DNA from: Amaricoccus solimangrovi | GTDB taxonomy: Bacteria; Pseudomonadota; Alphaproteobacteria; Rhodobacterales; Rhodobacteraceae | Assembly (NCBI RefSeq): GCF_006385685.1 | Contig: NZ_VFRP01000025.1 | Location: forward strand, 1 to 60,813 | Direction: 5' to 3' | Length of the DNA: 60,813 nt | Shown: one piece after another, positions 8,571-16,111 of the stretch | Layout: the number at the start of each line of letters is the position of its first letter | How positions within the stretch are numbered: the stretch's first letter is position 1 | Position numbers and translations under genes: made by a program | Notes under the pieces: generated by a model | Database searches by the model: none | What the model saw: only the letters and a program-made list of their open reading frames with translations | What the model was told of the DNA's origin: nothing

Positions 8571-9511
8571 GCGCCTGCTCCGGCGGCGACGTCGGTCGCG
8601 ACCAGCGCCTCGTAGGGGACCGGGGTCTCGAACCAGCCGGTCTCCATCAGGAGCGTCCGGAAGCGCTCGAAATCAGCGCGGGAGATCACCGGCGCGGTGG
8701 CCCAGAGGCCGAGATCCTTGTAGGCGCCGATCCCGTGGATGAGTGCCGCGCGCGGATAGCCGGGGTAATAGGCGCCGACCTGATCGGCGATCGCCTCGGG
8801 GTCGGTCGCGGCGACCCAGTCGAGGGCGCGGCCGATCGCGGCGGCGAAGGCGGCGAAATCCGCGCGGCGCGCGTCGAGCGTCTCGGCGCGGGTGATATAG
8901 GCGCTCCAGGGCACGTCGCCGGTGAACCGGGCGAGGTCGGAGAGCGCGTGAAGCTCGCCCGCCGCCAGCGCCGGGGCGAGGGCGTGCATCGAGTGGTAGA
9001 TGACATCCGCCCCGCCGCCCGGGCCGCGGCCGGCGATGAAATCGGTGATCGCCTCGGGGTCCTCGTGCGCGAGCTCGATCACCTCGACCGCGTCGCTCAG
9101 CCCGGCTTGGCTAAGCGCGTGGCGCAGGCTGAGCGTCGAGGTGGTGATCGAGGCCGCGTCGAACACGGTCCGGCCCGCGAGGCTTTCGAGCGTGAAACCC
9201 GGTTCGGCGGCGCGGCCGGTGAGATACCAGGGGTTCTTCGCTACCAGCGCGCCGAAGTTCACGAGATGGGCGGAGCCCTCGGCGAACATCCGCATCGTGA
9301 CCATCGGGCCGCCGACGGTGAGGTCGGCCGCGCCGCTCAGCACGGCGGGAATCTGGCCGCTCTTGGCGAGATGGTCGCCGTGCTCGGCCCAGACGAATTC
9401 CACTTCGAGCCCTTCGTCGGCGAAGAAGCCTCGGTCCTGGGCGACGAAGTGCGGCAGGAAATAGATCCGCCCCTCGGTCGGGTCACCCTGGTTCATCCTG
9501 AGCTTTCGCAT
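8567..9511 (-). CDS. NMT1/THI5-like (SsuA/TauA-fold) protein without a signal peptide
   Basis: A 314-residue protein with the NMT1/THI5-type binding-protein fold: YFLPHFVAQDRGFFADEGLEV (first 20 residues quoted from position 17 on are YFLPHFVAQDRGFFADEGLE), GQIPAVLSGAADLTVGGP, SLAGRTVFDA and FAAAIGRALDWVA. Exported relatives begin with a signal sequence, whereas this one starts MRKLRMNQGDPTEGRIYFL. No in-frame upstream extension is possible, because the promoter -10 region lies only about 50 bp upstream. It is therefore predicted to be cytosolic. It is the first gene of the operon, ahead of the cyclodeaminase gene, and no permease or ATPase of the Ssu/Tau type accompanies it. An enzymatic or sensory role, as for yeast THI5, is possible. 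Confidence 0.8.
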   Translation of the reverse strand: MRKLRMNQGDPTEGRIYFLPHFVAQDRGFFADEGLEVEFVWAEHGDHLAKSGQIPAVLSGAADLTVGGPMVTMRMFAEGSAHLVNFGALVAKNPWYLTGRAAEPGFTLESLAGRTVFDAASITTSTLSLRHALSQAGLSDAVEVIELAHEDPEAITDFIAGRGPGGGADVIYHSMHALAPALAAGELHALSDLARFTGDVPWSAYITRAETLDARRADFAAFAAAIGRALDWVAATDPEAIADQVGAYYPGYPRAALIHGIGAYKDLGLWATAPVISRADFERFRTLLMETGWFETPVPYEALVATDVAAGAGA

Positions 9512-9557
9512 CGGCGCCTCTCGTCGGAATCCTGGCGCGCGGTGCGCCTTGAGTTCG

Positions 9558-9587
9558 CATAATGTATACTTTCATACTTGTGTCAAC
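9558..9587 (-). promoter_or_regulatory. Promoter and presumed GntR operator of the left module A operon
   Basis: On the minus strand a -35 box TTGACA (9586-9581) and a -10 box CATTAT (9564-9559) are 16 bp apart. The spacer holds GTATAC and a further GTAT half-site (plus strand aatgtatactttcatac). The same arrangement recurs at 16038-16067; 25 of 30 bases are identical there, including all functional elements. FCD-GntR proteins typically bind GTATAC-centred palindromes, so this is the likely site of the module A regulator. Upstream of the divergent aminotransferase there is also an AT-rich stretch (9627-9660) with a possible -35 TTGAAA at 9635. Confidence 0.72.
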
Positions 9588-9753
9588 GTCTGCTGGCCTG
9601 TAACGTGCGGCTCGACGATCCGGCGATTAACATGTTGAAATATATTCATTATATTTCCATGATCTCACTCGCTCCGCCTGCTTTCGACTCGCGCCGTAGC
9701 CAAGAGTTTTTGGTCGAGGCGTCCGCAACCCGCGAATTGAGGGATTCGAAACT

Positions 9754-11079
9754 ATGACCCGACCCGACCCGAAATCCCTCGCCGAGGCGCTCGATACGGC
9801 GCGCGACGCCTATCGCGCGCGCAACCCGCGCAGCGCGGAACTGCACGCGGCGGCGCGGGCGACGATGCCGGGCGGCAATACCCGGACCGCGCTCCACTTC
9901 GCGCCCTTCCCGCTCTACGCGGCGCGGAGCGCGGGCGCGCGGATCACCGACGTCGACGGGCACGACTATCTCGACGCGCTCGGCGAATACACCGCCGGCC
10001 TCTACGGCCACAGCCATCCGGTGGTGGTCGAGGCGGTGCGGGAGACGCTGGCCGCGGGGGTCTCGAACGGCGCCCCGGGGCCCGCCGATGTTGCGCTGGC
10101 GCGGCTGATCGCGGAGAGGTTCCCAGCGGTCGAGCAGCTGCGCTTCTGCAATTCGGGCACCGAGGCCAATCTCTACGCGCTGACGCTGGCGCGGATCGCC
10201 ACCGGGCGCGGCGCGGTGATGGCCTTCGAGGGCGCCTATCACGGCGGGGTGCTGAACTTCGGCGGCGGCGCGGCGATGCGGGCGGCGATGGACTGGCGGG
10301 TGGAGCGGTTCAACGATCCCGCCATCGGCGACAGGATCCGCGCGGCGGGCGACCGCCTCGCGGCGGTGATCGTCGAGCCGATCATGACCAACGCCGGCTG
10401 CATCCCGGCCGAGCCCGCCTTCCTAGCCGCGCTGCGCGAGGCCTGCGACGCGACGGGCGCGCTGCTGATCTTCGACGAGATCGTGACCTCGCGGCATGGG
10501 CCGGCCGGGGCGCAGGGGCTCTACGGGCTGCGTCCGGACCTGACGACGCTCGGCAAGTATCTCGGCGGCGGCTTCAGCTTCGGCGCCTTCGGCGGGCCGG
10601 CGGAGCTGATGGCGCGGTTCGATCCGTTCCGGCCGGACGGGCTGCCGCACGCCGGCACCTTCAACAACAACGTCTTCTCGATGCGGGTCGGCGCGGCGGC
10701 GCTGGAGCGGGCGTTTCCGCCCGAGCGGGCGGAGGCTCTCTTCGCGGACGGCGAGCGATTGCGGTGCGAGTTGAACGCGATCTGCGCGGGGCTCGATCTT
10801 CGGGTCCGGTTCACGGGGCGCGGCTCGATCATGGCGGTTCACTTCACAGCCGATCCGATCCTCCGCCCGGACGATCTCCCCGCGCAGACCGAGGAGCGAG
10901 CGCTCCTTCATCTCGATCTGATCGAAGCCGGGCTCTACAGCGCGCCGCGTGGGCAGTTCGCGCTGTCGCTCGCCATGGAGGCGGCGGATATGGCTGAGAT
11001 TTCCACGACGATCTCCGCCGCGCTCGAGCGCCGCCGCGCGCTCTACCCTCAGGACGCGGGGCTCGGCGCCCGGGCCTGA
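9754..11079 (+). CDS. Class III PLP-dependent aminotransferase (glutamate-1-semialdehyde aminomutase-like)
   Basis: A 441-residue fold-type I PLP enzyme. Visible landmarks are GGNTRTALHF, the phosphate-binding NSGTEAN (133-139), the cofactor Asp241 in LLIFDEIVTSR and the Schiff-base Lys268 in TTLGKYLGGG. It resembles HemL-like aminotransferases, but genomes of this kind carry a separate hemL and this copy sits in a catabolic cluster. Transamination of an amino-acid-like intermediate or decarboxylation product is therefore inferred. It is transcribed rightward from the region that also drives the left operon. Its 3' end overlaps the convergent GntR gene by 31 bp. Confidence 0.9.
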   Translation: MTRPDPKSLAEALDTARDAYRARNPRSAELHAAARATMPGGNTRTALHFAPFPLYAARSAGARITDVDGHDYLDALGEYTAGLYGHSHPVVVEAVRETLAAGVSNGAPGPADVALARLIAERFPAVEQLRFCNSGTEANLYALTLARIATGRGAVMAFEGAYHGGVLNFGGGAAMRAAMDWRVERFNDPAIGDRIRAAGDRLAAVIVEPIMTNAGCIPAEPAFLAALREACDATGALLIFDEIVTSRHGPAGAQGLYGLRPDLTTLGKYLGGGFSFGAFGGPAELMARFDPFRPDGLPHAGTFNNNVFSMRVGAAALERAFPPERAEALFADGERLRCELNAICAGLDLRVRFTGRGSIMAVHFTADPILRPDDLPAQTEERALLHLDLIEAGLYSAPRGQFALSLAMEAADMAEISTTISAALERRRALYPQDAGLGARA

Positions 11080-11732
11080 GCCTGGCGCGCGAGATAGACG
11101 CGCAGAATGTGATCCTCGATCAGCTCGTCGAGCACGCCGAGCTTGCCGACCTCGATCGCCTCGAGCAGGATCTCGTGATCGCGGATGTTGCTTTCGTTGT
11201 CGTAGTAGGCGTCCCGCTCCTGGGCGAGAAATACGAGAATGCCGCGCGCGAGCATTTCCCAGACGGTCATCAGGGTGGCGCTTTCCGAGAGCCGCACGAT
11301 GGACTGGTGGAATTCGAGATCCGCCTGACAGGCGGCGACGCGGTTCTCGGTGGTGGCCGGGACGCGCATCTGTTCCAGCGCGCGCCGGAGAGGGCGGAGG
11401 TTGGCCGGGTCCCTGCGGACAGCGGGGATCGCACGCCGCAGCGCGAGACGCTCGACCGTCAGGCGGATCCGCAGCATCTCGGTGGTCTCGTCCGAGCCGT
11501 GGTGCCGCACGAAGTTGCCGCGGTTCGGCTCGGTCCGGACCACCCCCTGCGCCTGCAGGAGCCGGAGCGCCTCGCGCACTGGGACACGGCTGACGCCGAG
11601 CGTCTTGCAGAGTTCGTTCTCGTAGAGCCGGTCGCCGGCGCTGATCTCGCCCTTGGCGATCAGGATCACGATATGGTCGGCGACCTGGTCGGGCAGACTG
11701 CGATGGCGAAATTCCTCGTTGTCGTAAGACAA
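11049..11732 (-). CDS. GntR-family (FadR/FCD subfamily) regulator of module A
   Basis: A 227-residue regulator. The winged-helix domain (residues about 10-75) contains ELCKTLGVSRVPVREALRLL. The FCD effector domain (about 85-215) has the Asp/His metal-site pattern (DLEFHQSIV, and NIRDHEILLEAIE near the end). It is the last gene of the leftward operon livK-ridA-livG-livF-FMN protein-gntR, 16 bp after the preceding gene, so it would be autoregulated. The GTATAC-containing promoters at 9558 and 16038 are its most likely targets. An acidic pathway intermediate is the usual kind of effector in this subfamily. Confidence 0.9.
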   Translation of the reverse strand: MSYDNEEFRHRSLPDQVADHIVILIAKGEISAGDRLYENELCKTLGVSRVPVREALRLLQAQGVVRTEPNRGNFVRHHGSDETTEMLRIRLTVERLALRRAIPAVRRDPANLRPLRRALEQMRVPATTENRVAACQADLEFHQSIVRLSESATLMTVWEMLARGILVFLAQERDAYYDNESNIRDHEILLEAIEVGKLGVLDELIEDHILRVYLARQAQARAPSPAS

Positions 11733-11748
11733 AATGTCACCTTTGACT

Positions 11749-12798
11749 TCAGAGTCTTGTTACGTGGTCAGAACTGAACGCGCCGACTCGGTCCACGCCC
11801 ATCCAGAAACAGATCGTGTAGAAGTCATCCAAGAATTTCGACAGAAAATCACCAACCGCGTCCTCTCCCTCGGCGATCGCCATGTATACGATCGGCCGGA
11901 CCATGGTCACAAGATCGGCGCCGAGGCAGGCTGCGACCACCGCGTCGGCGGCGTTCCGGACCCCGCCGTCGAGCACCACCGCGCCGCGCGTCCCGACCGC
12001 CGCCGCGACGGTTGGGAGCCGGGCGACCGCCGGAGCCCAGCGGTAGAGGTTACGGACACCGAGGTTCGAGATCGCGACCCCGGCGCAGCCGGCGTCGAGC
12101 GCGCGGGCCGCGTCGGCGGGATCGAGCACGCCCTTCAGATGCACCGGCAGGCCGAGCGCCGCGGCTTCGGCGACGAAGGCGGCGAGGTCGGCCCAGCTCC
12201 AGGCGGGGGAGGCGTGGACGGTGTGATCGCCGCCTTCGGCCGCGATCGGACGGAGCCCGCGCTCGCGGGTCGCGGCCTGGATGTCGAGGCCGCCGGGGAA
12301 GAGCCCGGGGCGGGGATGCGCGGGGGCGAGCGCGGTCAGCACAATGCCGCGCGCGCCGGAGTCCGCCGCGTGGCCCGCGAGCGCCAGCGCGCGGTCTAGC
12401 GGCCCCGCGCCCCGCAGCTGCAGCGCCACGCAGCCGTTGACCGCGGTGATCTCGGGCAGCGGGGTCAGGCATTCCTCCGAGATGACGATCGGTAGCCGCA
12501 GGCGCCCGGCGGCGCGGGCGATCGGCACCACGCCCATGGGATCGAGGATCCGGTCGGCGGCGAAGGCGCCGACCAGCAGCGGCGCCGCGACCCGGTGGCC
12601 GAGCCAGTCGACGCCGATATCGGTGTCGGCGATCCCGGTCAGGAGCCGGGGCACCAGCCGGTAGGCGTCGAAGGCGGCCTCGTTCGGGTCGCTGGCGCCG
12701 GGGTCCATGTCGCGCGGGCGGCCCTCGAGATAGCGTTCGAGCTCCGGGCCGATCCGGTCGCGGACCGCCGCCCGCAGCGAGGACGGGATCTCGCCCAT
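11749..12798 (-). CDS. FMN-dependent alpha-hydroxy-acid oxidase-fold protein with an altered active site
   Basis: A 349-residue TIM-barrel flavoprotein of the lactate/glycolate oxidase family. FMN-binding features are present: ISEEC around 107-110, Lys222 in LPVHLKGVLD, and VVLDGGVRNAADAV at 275-288. The segment that normally reads SNHGGRQ, with the proton-abstracting His, is SNLGVRN here (244-250), with Leu246 in the catalytic position. It is thus unlikely to oxidise 2-hydroxy acids by the standard mechanism. It may be a reductase or isomerase (as in type 2 IPP isomerase) or have another flavin role. It is one base downstream of livF and is followed by the regulator gene. Confidence 0.82.
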   Translation of the reverse strand: MGEIPSSLRAAVRDRIGPELERYLEGRPRDMDPGASDPNEAAFDAYRLVPRLLTGIADTDIGVDWLGHRVAAPLLVGAFAADRILDPMGVVPIARAAGRLRLPIVISEECLTPLPEITAVNGCVALQLRGAGPLDRALALAGHAADSGARGIVLTALAPAHPRPGLFPGGLDIQAATRERGLRPIAAEGGDHTVHASPAWSWADLAAFVAEAAALGLPVHLKGVLDPADAARALDAGCAGVAISNLGVRNLYRWAPAVARLPTVAAAVGTRGAVVLDGGVRNAADAVVAACLGADLVTMVRPIVYMAIAEGEDAVGDFLSKFLDDFYTICFWMGVDRVGAFSSDHVTRL

Positions 12799-12799
12799 G

Positions 12800-13537
12800 T
12801 CAGAGCTTCCCCAGATAGGCGTTCTTCATCTCCGGGTCGTTCAGCAGGTTCGCCGCCGTGTCCGCCATCACGATCTTGCCGGTCTGGATCACATAGCCCC
12901 GGTGCGCGATCGAGAGCGCGGCGTTGGCGTTCTGCTCCACGACGAAGATGGTGACGCCCATCTGGTTGAGCTGCTTGATGATCTCGAAGACGCGCTGCAC
13001 GAGAAGCGGCGAGAGGCCCATCGAGGGCTCGTCCATACAGATGAGCTTCGGGTCGGACATGAGCGCCCGGCCGATCGCGAGCATCTGCTGCTCGCCGCCC
13101 GACATCGTGCCGGCGAGCTGGCCGACGCGTTCCTTGAGCCGGGGGAAGAGGGTGAAGACCTTGTCGTAGCTCGCCGAGAGGTCGCCGCCCCGGGTATAGG
13201 CGCCGAGCTCGAGGTTCTCCATCACGGTCATTTCGGGAAAGACCCGCCGCGCCTCGGGCACCGGCGCGATGCCGGCCTTCACCCGCGCGCCGGTCTCCCA
13301 GCCGTCGATCCGCTCGCCCCGGAAGCTGATCGAGCCGCCCCGGAGCTTCGTGATGCCGAGGATCGACTTCATCGTGGTCGACTTGCCCGAGGCATTGCCG
13401 CCGAGCAGGCAGACGATCTCGCCCTCGTAGAGCTCGTAGTCGACCGAGCGCAGCACGTGGTGCGGCCCGTACCAGACGTCGATCTTCTCGACCTTAAGCA
13501 GCGGTTGCTGGGTGTCCAAGATAGGCCTCGATGACAT
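12800..13537 (-). CDS. livF: LivF-type ABC transporter ATPase (module A)
   Basis: A 245-residue nucleotide-binding subunit. Walker A is the slightly unusual GGNASGKST (normally GPNGAGKST), the signature is MSGGEQQML, Walker B is LICMDEP, and the switch His is replaced by Gln in VVEQNAN, as in most LivF proteins. The start overlaps livG by 44 bp. No permease is encoded in this operon; LivH/LivM at 4.2-6.1 kb are the evident partners. Confidence 0.92.
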   Translation of the reverse strand: MSSRPILDTQQPLLKVEKIDVWYGPHHVLRSVDYELYEGEIVCLLGGNASGKSTTMKSILGITKLRGGSISFRGERIDGWETGARVKAGIAPVPEARRVFPEMTVMENLELGAYTRGGDLSASYDKVFTLFPRLKERVGQLAGTMSGGEQQMLAIGRALMSDPKLICMDEPSMGLSPLLVQRVFEIIKQLNQMGVTIFVVEQNANAALSIAHRGYVIQTGKIVMADTAANLLNDPEMKNAYLGKL

Positions 13538-14297
13538 GTGTGTCGTTGCGTACGGTTTCGGCGTCGCCCTCGGCGATCTTCTTGCCCTGGTCGAGCACCA
13601 CCACGAAATCGGAGACCCGGTTCACCACGTCGAGCTTGTGCTCGATGATCGCCATGGTGAGGCCGGAGGCGCGGATCTCCTGGATGTTCTCGACGAGTTC
13701 GGCCGTCTCGTAGGGGTTCATGCCCGCCGTCGGCTCGTCGAGGAGCAGGAGCTTCGGATTGACCGCGAGCGCGCGGGCGATCTCGACCCGGCGCCGGTTC
13801 GCGTAGGACAGGGTGAAGACTGGATGATCGAGCCGGGGGAAGAGCCGGTGCCGGAAGAGCGAGAGATGCGCGAGCGCGGCCTCGCGCGCGGCTTCCTCGC
13901 GGCGGCGCAGGCCCTTGCGGCCGATGACCGTCTCCAGGAGGCCGGCGCGCACCGAGGTGTGCATCCCGATCATCACGTTCTCGATCACCGTGAGGTTGTT
14001 GAAGAGCCGGATGTTCTGGAAGGTGCGCGCGATCCCGGCCTGGGCGATCCGGTGCCCGGGCAGGCCGGTCAGGTCGACCCCCTCGAGCCGGATCGCGCCG
14101 GAATCCGGCGCGTAGATCCCGGTCAGCAGGTTGAAGAAGGTCGACTTCCCCGAGCCGTTCGGGCCGATGATCGTGACGACCTCGCCCCGCTCCAGCCGCA
14201 GGTCGACGCCTCCGACGGCCTGCACGCCGCCGAAGGCCTTGCCGAGACTCGAGACCTCGAGCAAGGGCGCCGCGTCGGAATGCGCGCGCTTGGTCAC
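13494..14297 (-). CDS. livG: LivG-type ABC transporter ATPase (module A)
   Basis: A 267-residue nucleotide-binding subunit. The start chosen is GTG at 14297, which overlaps the ridA stop codon (GTGA) and gives the family's usual length. A longer reading frame to 14453 would run through ridA. Walker A GPNGSGKST, Q-loop FQNIRLFNNLTV, signature region LSYANRRRVEIARAL, Walker B LLLLDEPTAGM and switch IIEHKLDVV are all intact. Confidence 0.92.
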   Translation of the reverse strand: MTKRAHSDAAPLLEVSSLGKAFGGVQAVGGVDLRLERGEVVTIIGPNGSGKSTFFNLLTGIYAPDSGAIRLEGVDLTGLPGHRIAQAGIARTFQNIRLFNNLTVIENVMIGMHTSVRAGLLETVIGRKGLRRREEAAREAALAHLSLFRHRLFPRLDHPVFTLSYANRRRVEIARALAVNPKLLLLDEPTAGMNPYETAELVENIQEIRASGLTMAIIEHKLDVVNRVSDFVVVLDQGKKIAEGDAETVRNDTHVIEAYLGHPATAA

Positions 14298-14698
14298 GCG
14301 GCCCGCCGGTGGGCGATGACCTCGATCTCGACCAGCAGCGTCGGATCGGCGAGGACGATCCCCACGGTCGAGCGCGCCGGCTTCGGATCGGCGAAGTAGG
14401 TCTTGTAGACGCCGTTCATCGCGGTGAAGTTCGCGACGTCGGTGATGAAGCACAGGCTCTTAACGACGTGGTCCGGAGTCAGACCCTCGGCGGCGAGCAG
14501 CGCCTTGATGTTCTCCATCGTCTGCCGGGTCTGCTCCTCGATCCCGCCCTCGACGATCTTGCCCGTGGCCGGATCGATCCCGACCTGGCCCGAGAGATAG
14601 ACGAAATCCTCGATCACCACGGCGGGCGAGAGTGGGGCGGGACCCATCGGCTTTTCGCCGTCGGCGACACCGGGATAATTGAGCGCTTTCTTGGCCAT
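14294..14698 (-). CDS. ridA: RidA/YjgF-family reactive imine deaminase
   Basis: A 134-residue RidA-type protein. These trimeric proteins hydrolyse reactive enamines and imines released by PLP and flavin enzymes. Family blocks are VYLSGQVGIDP, EQTRQTMENIKALL, and ARSTVGIVLAD with the conserved Arg, followed by VEIEVIAHR near the end. ATG 14698 is preferred because GGAG lies six bases upstream; an in-frame ATG at 14710 lacks this. Its presence between the binding-protein and ATPase genes fits a pathway with imine intermediates (aminotransferase and cyclodeaminase homologues are nearby). Confidence 0.9.
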   Translation of the reverse strand: MAKKALNYPGVADGEKPMGPAPLSPAVVIEDFVYLSGQVGIDPATGKIVEGGIEEQTRQTMENIKALLAAEGLTPDHVVKSLCFITDVANFTAMNGVYKTYFADPKPARSTVGIVLADPTLLVEIEVIAHRRAA

Positions 14699-14718
14699 CA
14701 CAGTCTCCATTCTCCTGC

Positions 14719-14770
14719 CCCGGGGGCCCGTGCCCCCGGGCGATCGACGGCCGGTCCCATGGCCGGCCGT
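14719..14770 (-). other. Two perfect hairpins between livK and ridA
   Basis: The gap between the binding-protein stop and ridA contains CCCGGGGGC-ccgt-GCCCCCGGG (14719-14740) and ACGGCCGG-N8-CCGGCCGT (14747-14770), with no following T-tract. Such structures after a binding-protein gene usually protect the upstream mRNA or terminate part of the transcripts, giving more binding protein than membrane subunits. Confidence 0.65.
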
Positions 14771-14778
14771 CCCGCGTC

Positions 14779-15933
14779 TCATTTGACGTAAGGGACGAAC
14801 TCGCCGTTCTTGACGGCGAAGATCACCATCTCCTTGCCCTTCACGTCGCCGTTCTCGTCGAACTGGAGATGGCCCGAGACGCCCTCCATGTTCATCGTGC
14901 GCATCACCTCGGACATCGTCTCCTTGGTGGCGCCCGCCTCGATCGCCGCCTTGTAAAGATAGGTCACGTCGTAGTTGTGCGCTTCCTGCTCGGTCGGCGG
15001 ATGGCCGAAGAGGCGCATGGTCTTCTCGCGGAACTCCGCCGTCTTCGGCGCGTCCGAGAGCGAGTTGAACGAGGCGAAGATCAGCAGCCCCTCGACCGCG
15101 TCGGCGCCGGCGAGGTCGATGAACGGCCCCTGGCGCAGCCCGTCGAATCCGGCTTTCAGCACCGACCCGTCGGTGGTCAGGCCGAGGCGATAGGCCTGGT
15201 TGAAGATGGCCCCGCCCTCGCCATACTGGCCGACGAGGAAGAGCGCGTCGGGCGAGGCGGCCATGATCTTGGTGAGCTGCGCCGCGAAGTCGCGGTCGAC
15301 GGCCGGCTGGTAGGTCTCGGCGGCGACGATCTCGGCGCCGAGCGCGTGCGCGGTCTCGGTCGCGGATTCGAGCGCGCCTTTGCCGTAGTCGCTGTTCTCA
15401 TAGATGATCGCGATCTTCTTGCGGCCCTCGACCTCGACGAGCTGCTGGATCACCACCGGCGCCTGGCCCTGGTCGTTGATGATGACGCGGAAGATGTTGT
15501 CGAAGCCCATGTGGGTCACCTTCCAGGCGGAAGAGTTCCCCGAGACCTCGGTCAGCCCGGCGCGCTTGTAGATCGGGAGCGCGGCCATGGTGGCGGAGGA
15601 GTTGATATGACCGATCACGCCGATTACCTCGGAATCCGAGGCGATTCGCTGCGCGACGGCGGCGGCGCCCTCGGGCTTGCCCTCGTCGTCGTAGAAGTCG
15701 ACGACCAGCGTCTTGCCGCCGACGCCGCCCGACGCGTTGATCTCCTCGACGGCGAGCTCGATGCCCGCCTTCATGCGCTGGCCCGTCTCGGCCGAGGGAC
15801 CGGTCATCGGGCCCGCGGCCGCGAGCTTCACGGTTTCCTGGGCCATGGCCCGGCCAGGCAGGACCGCCGCCATGGCGAGCGCGGTGGCGGTCATCGCTCC
15901 ATAGAGAAGCCGCCGACGCTTGGTATCGATCAT
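14779..15933 (-). CDS. LivK-like periplasmic substrate-binding protein (module A)
   Basis: A 384-residue type I periplasmic binding protein. The N-terminus has KRRRLLYGAM followed by a hydrophobic stretch ending at GRAMAQ, a cleavable signal with possible Tat character. The mature part starts ETVKLAAAGPMTGPSAETGQ and keeps GVIGHINSSATMAALP and NDQGQAPVV, features of Leu/Ile/Val-type binding proteins. It is the first gene of the operon and is followed by hairpins. As the amidohydrolase, aminotransferase and other enzymes are co-regulated, it probably binds the pathway's substrate rather than leucine. Confidence 0.9.
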   Translation of the reverse strand: MIDTKRRRLLYGAMTATALAMAAVLPGRAMAQETVKLAAAGPMTGPSAETGQRMKAGIELAVEEINASGGVGGKTLVVDFYDDEGKPEGAAAVAQRIASDSEVIGVIGHINSSATMAALPIYKRAGLTEVSGNSSAWKVTHMGFDNIFRVIINDQGQAPVVIQQLVEVEGRKKIAIIYENSDYGKGALESATETAHALGAEIVAAETYQPAVDRDFAAQLTKIMAASPDALFLVGQYGEGGAIFNQAYRLGLTTDGSVLKAGFDGLRQGPFIDLAGADAVEGLLIFASFNSLSDAPKTAEFREKTMRLFGHPPTEQEAHNYDVTYLYKAAIEAGATKETMSEVMRTMNMEGVSGHLQFDENGDVKGKEMVIFAVKNGEFVPYVK

Positions 15934-16037
15934 TCTCGTGCACCCTTTTTCACTGCGCGGCCGTCGCCCATCGCGCGGCCGGATCTGGACGATTGCCGGA
16001 GGCCTCCCTTTCCGTCCGGTGCAACCTTGAATATCTT

Positions 16038-16067
16038 CATAATGTATACTTTGATACGGAGGTCAAC
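16038..16067 (-). promoter_or_regulatory. Promoter and presumed GntR operator of the livK operon
   Basis: On the minus strand TTGACC (16066-16061) and CATTAT (16044-16039) are 16 bp apart, with GTATAC and a GTAT half-site in the spacer, matching the site at 9558-9587. On the plus strand TTGAAT (16027-16032) and TTTGAT (16050-16055), 17 bp apart, could drive the divergent dehydrogenase from the same site. One bound repressor would then close both directions. Confidence 0.7.
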
Positions 16068-16111
16068 CACGGAAGCGCGCGGGATTTCTCGCGGGCAGAG
16101 ACGTTAAAGCC

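Noticed and set aside
9754-11079. Calling the aminotransferase hemL (tetrapyrrole synthesis)
   Set aside because: The context is a catabolic regulon sharing a control region with an importer. General class III features alone do not support hemL.
11880-11900. An additional GTATAC site near 11885 as a third GntR operator
   Set aside because: It lies within the FMN-protein coding sequence, lacks the second half-site and has no promoter boxes.
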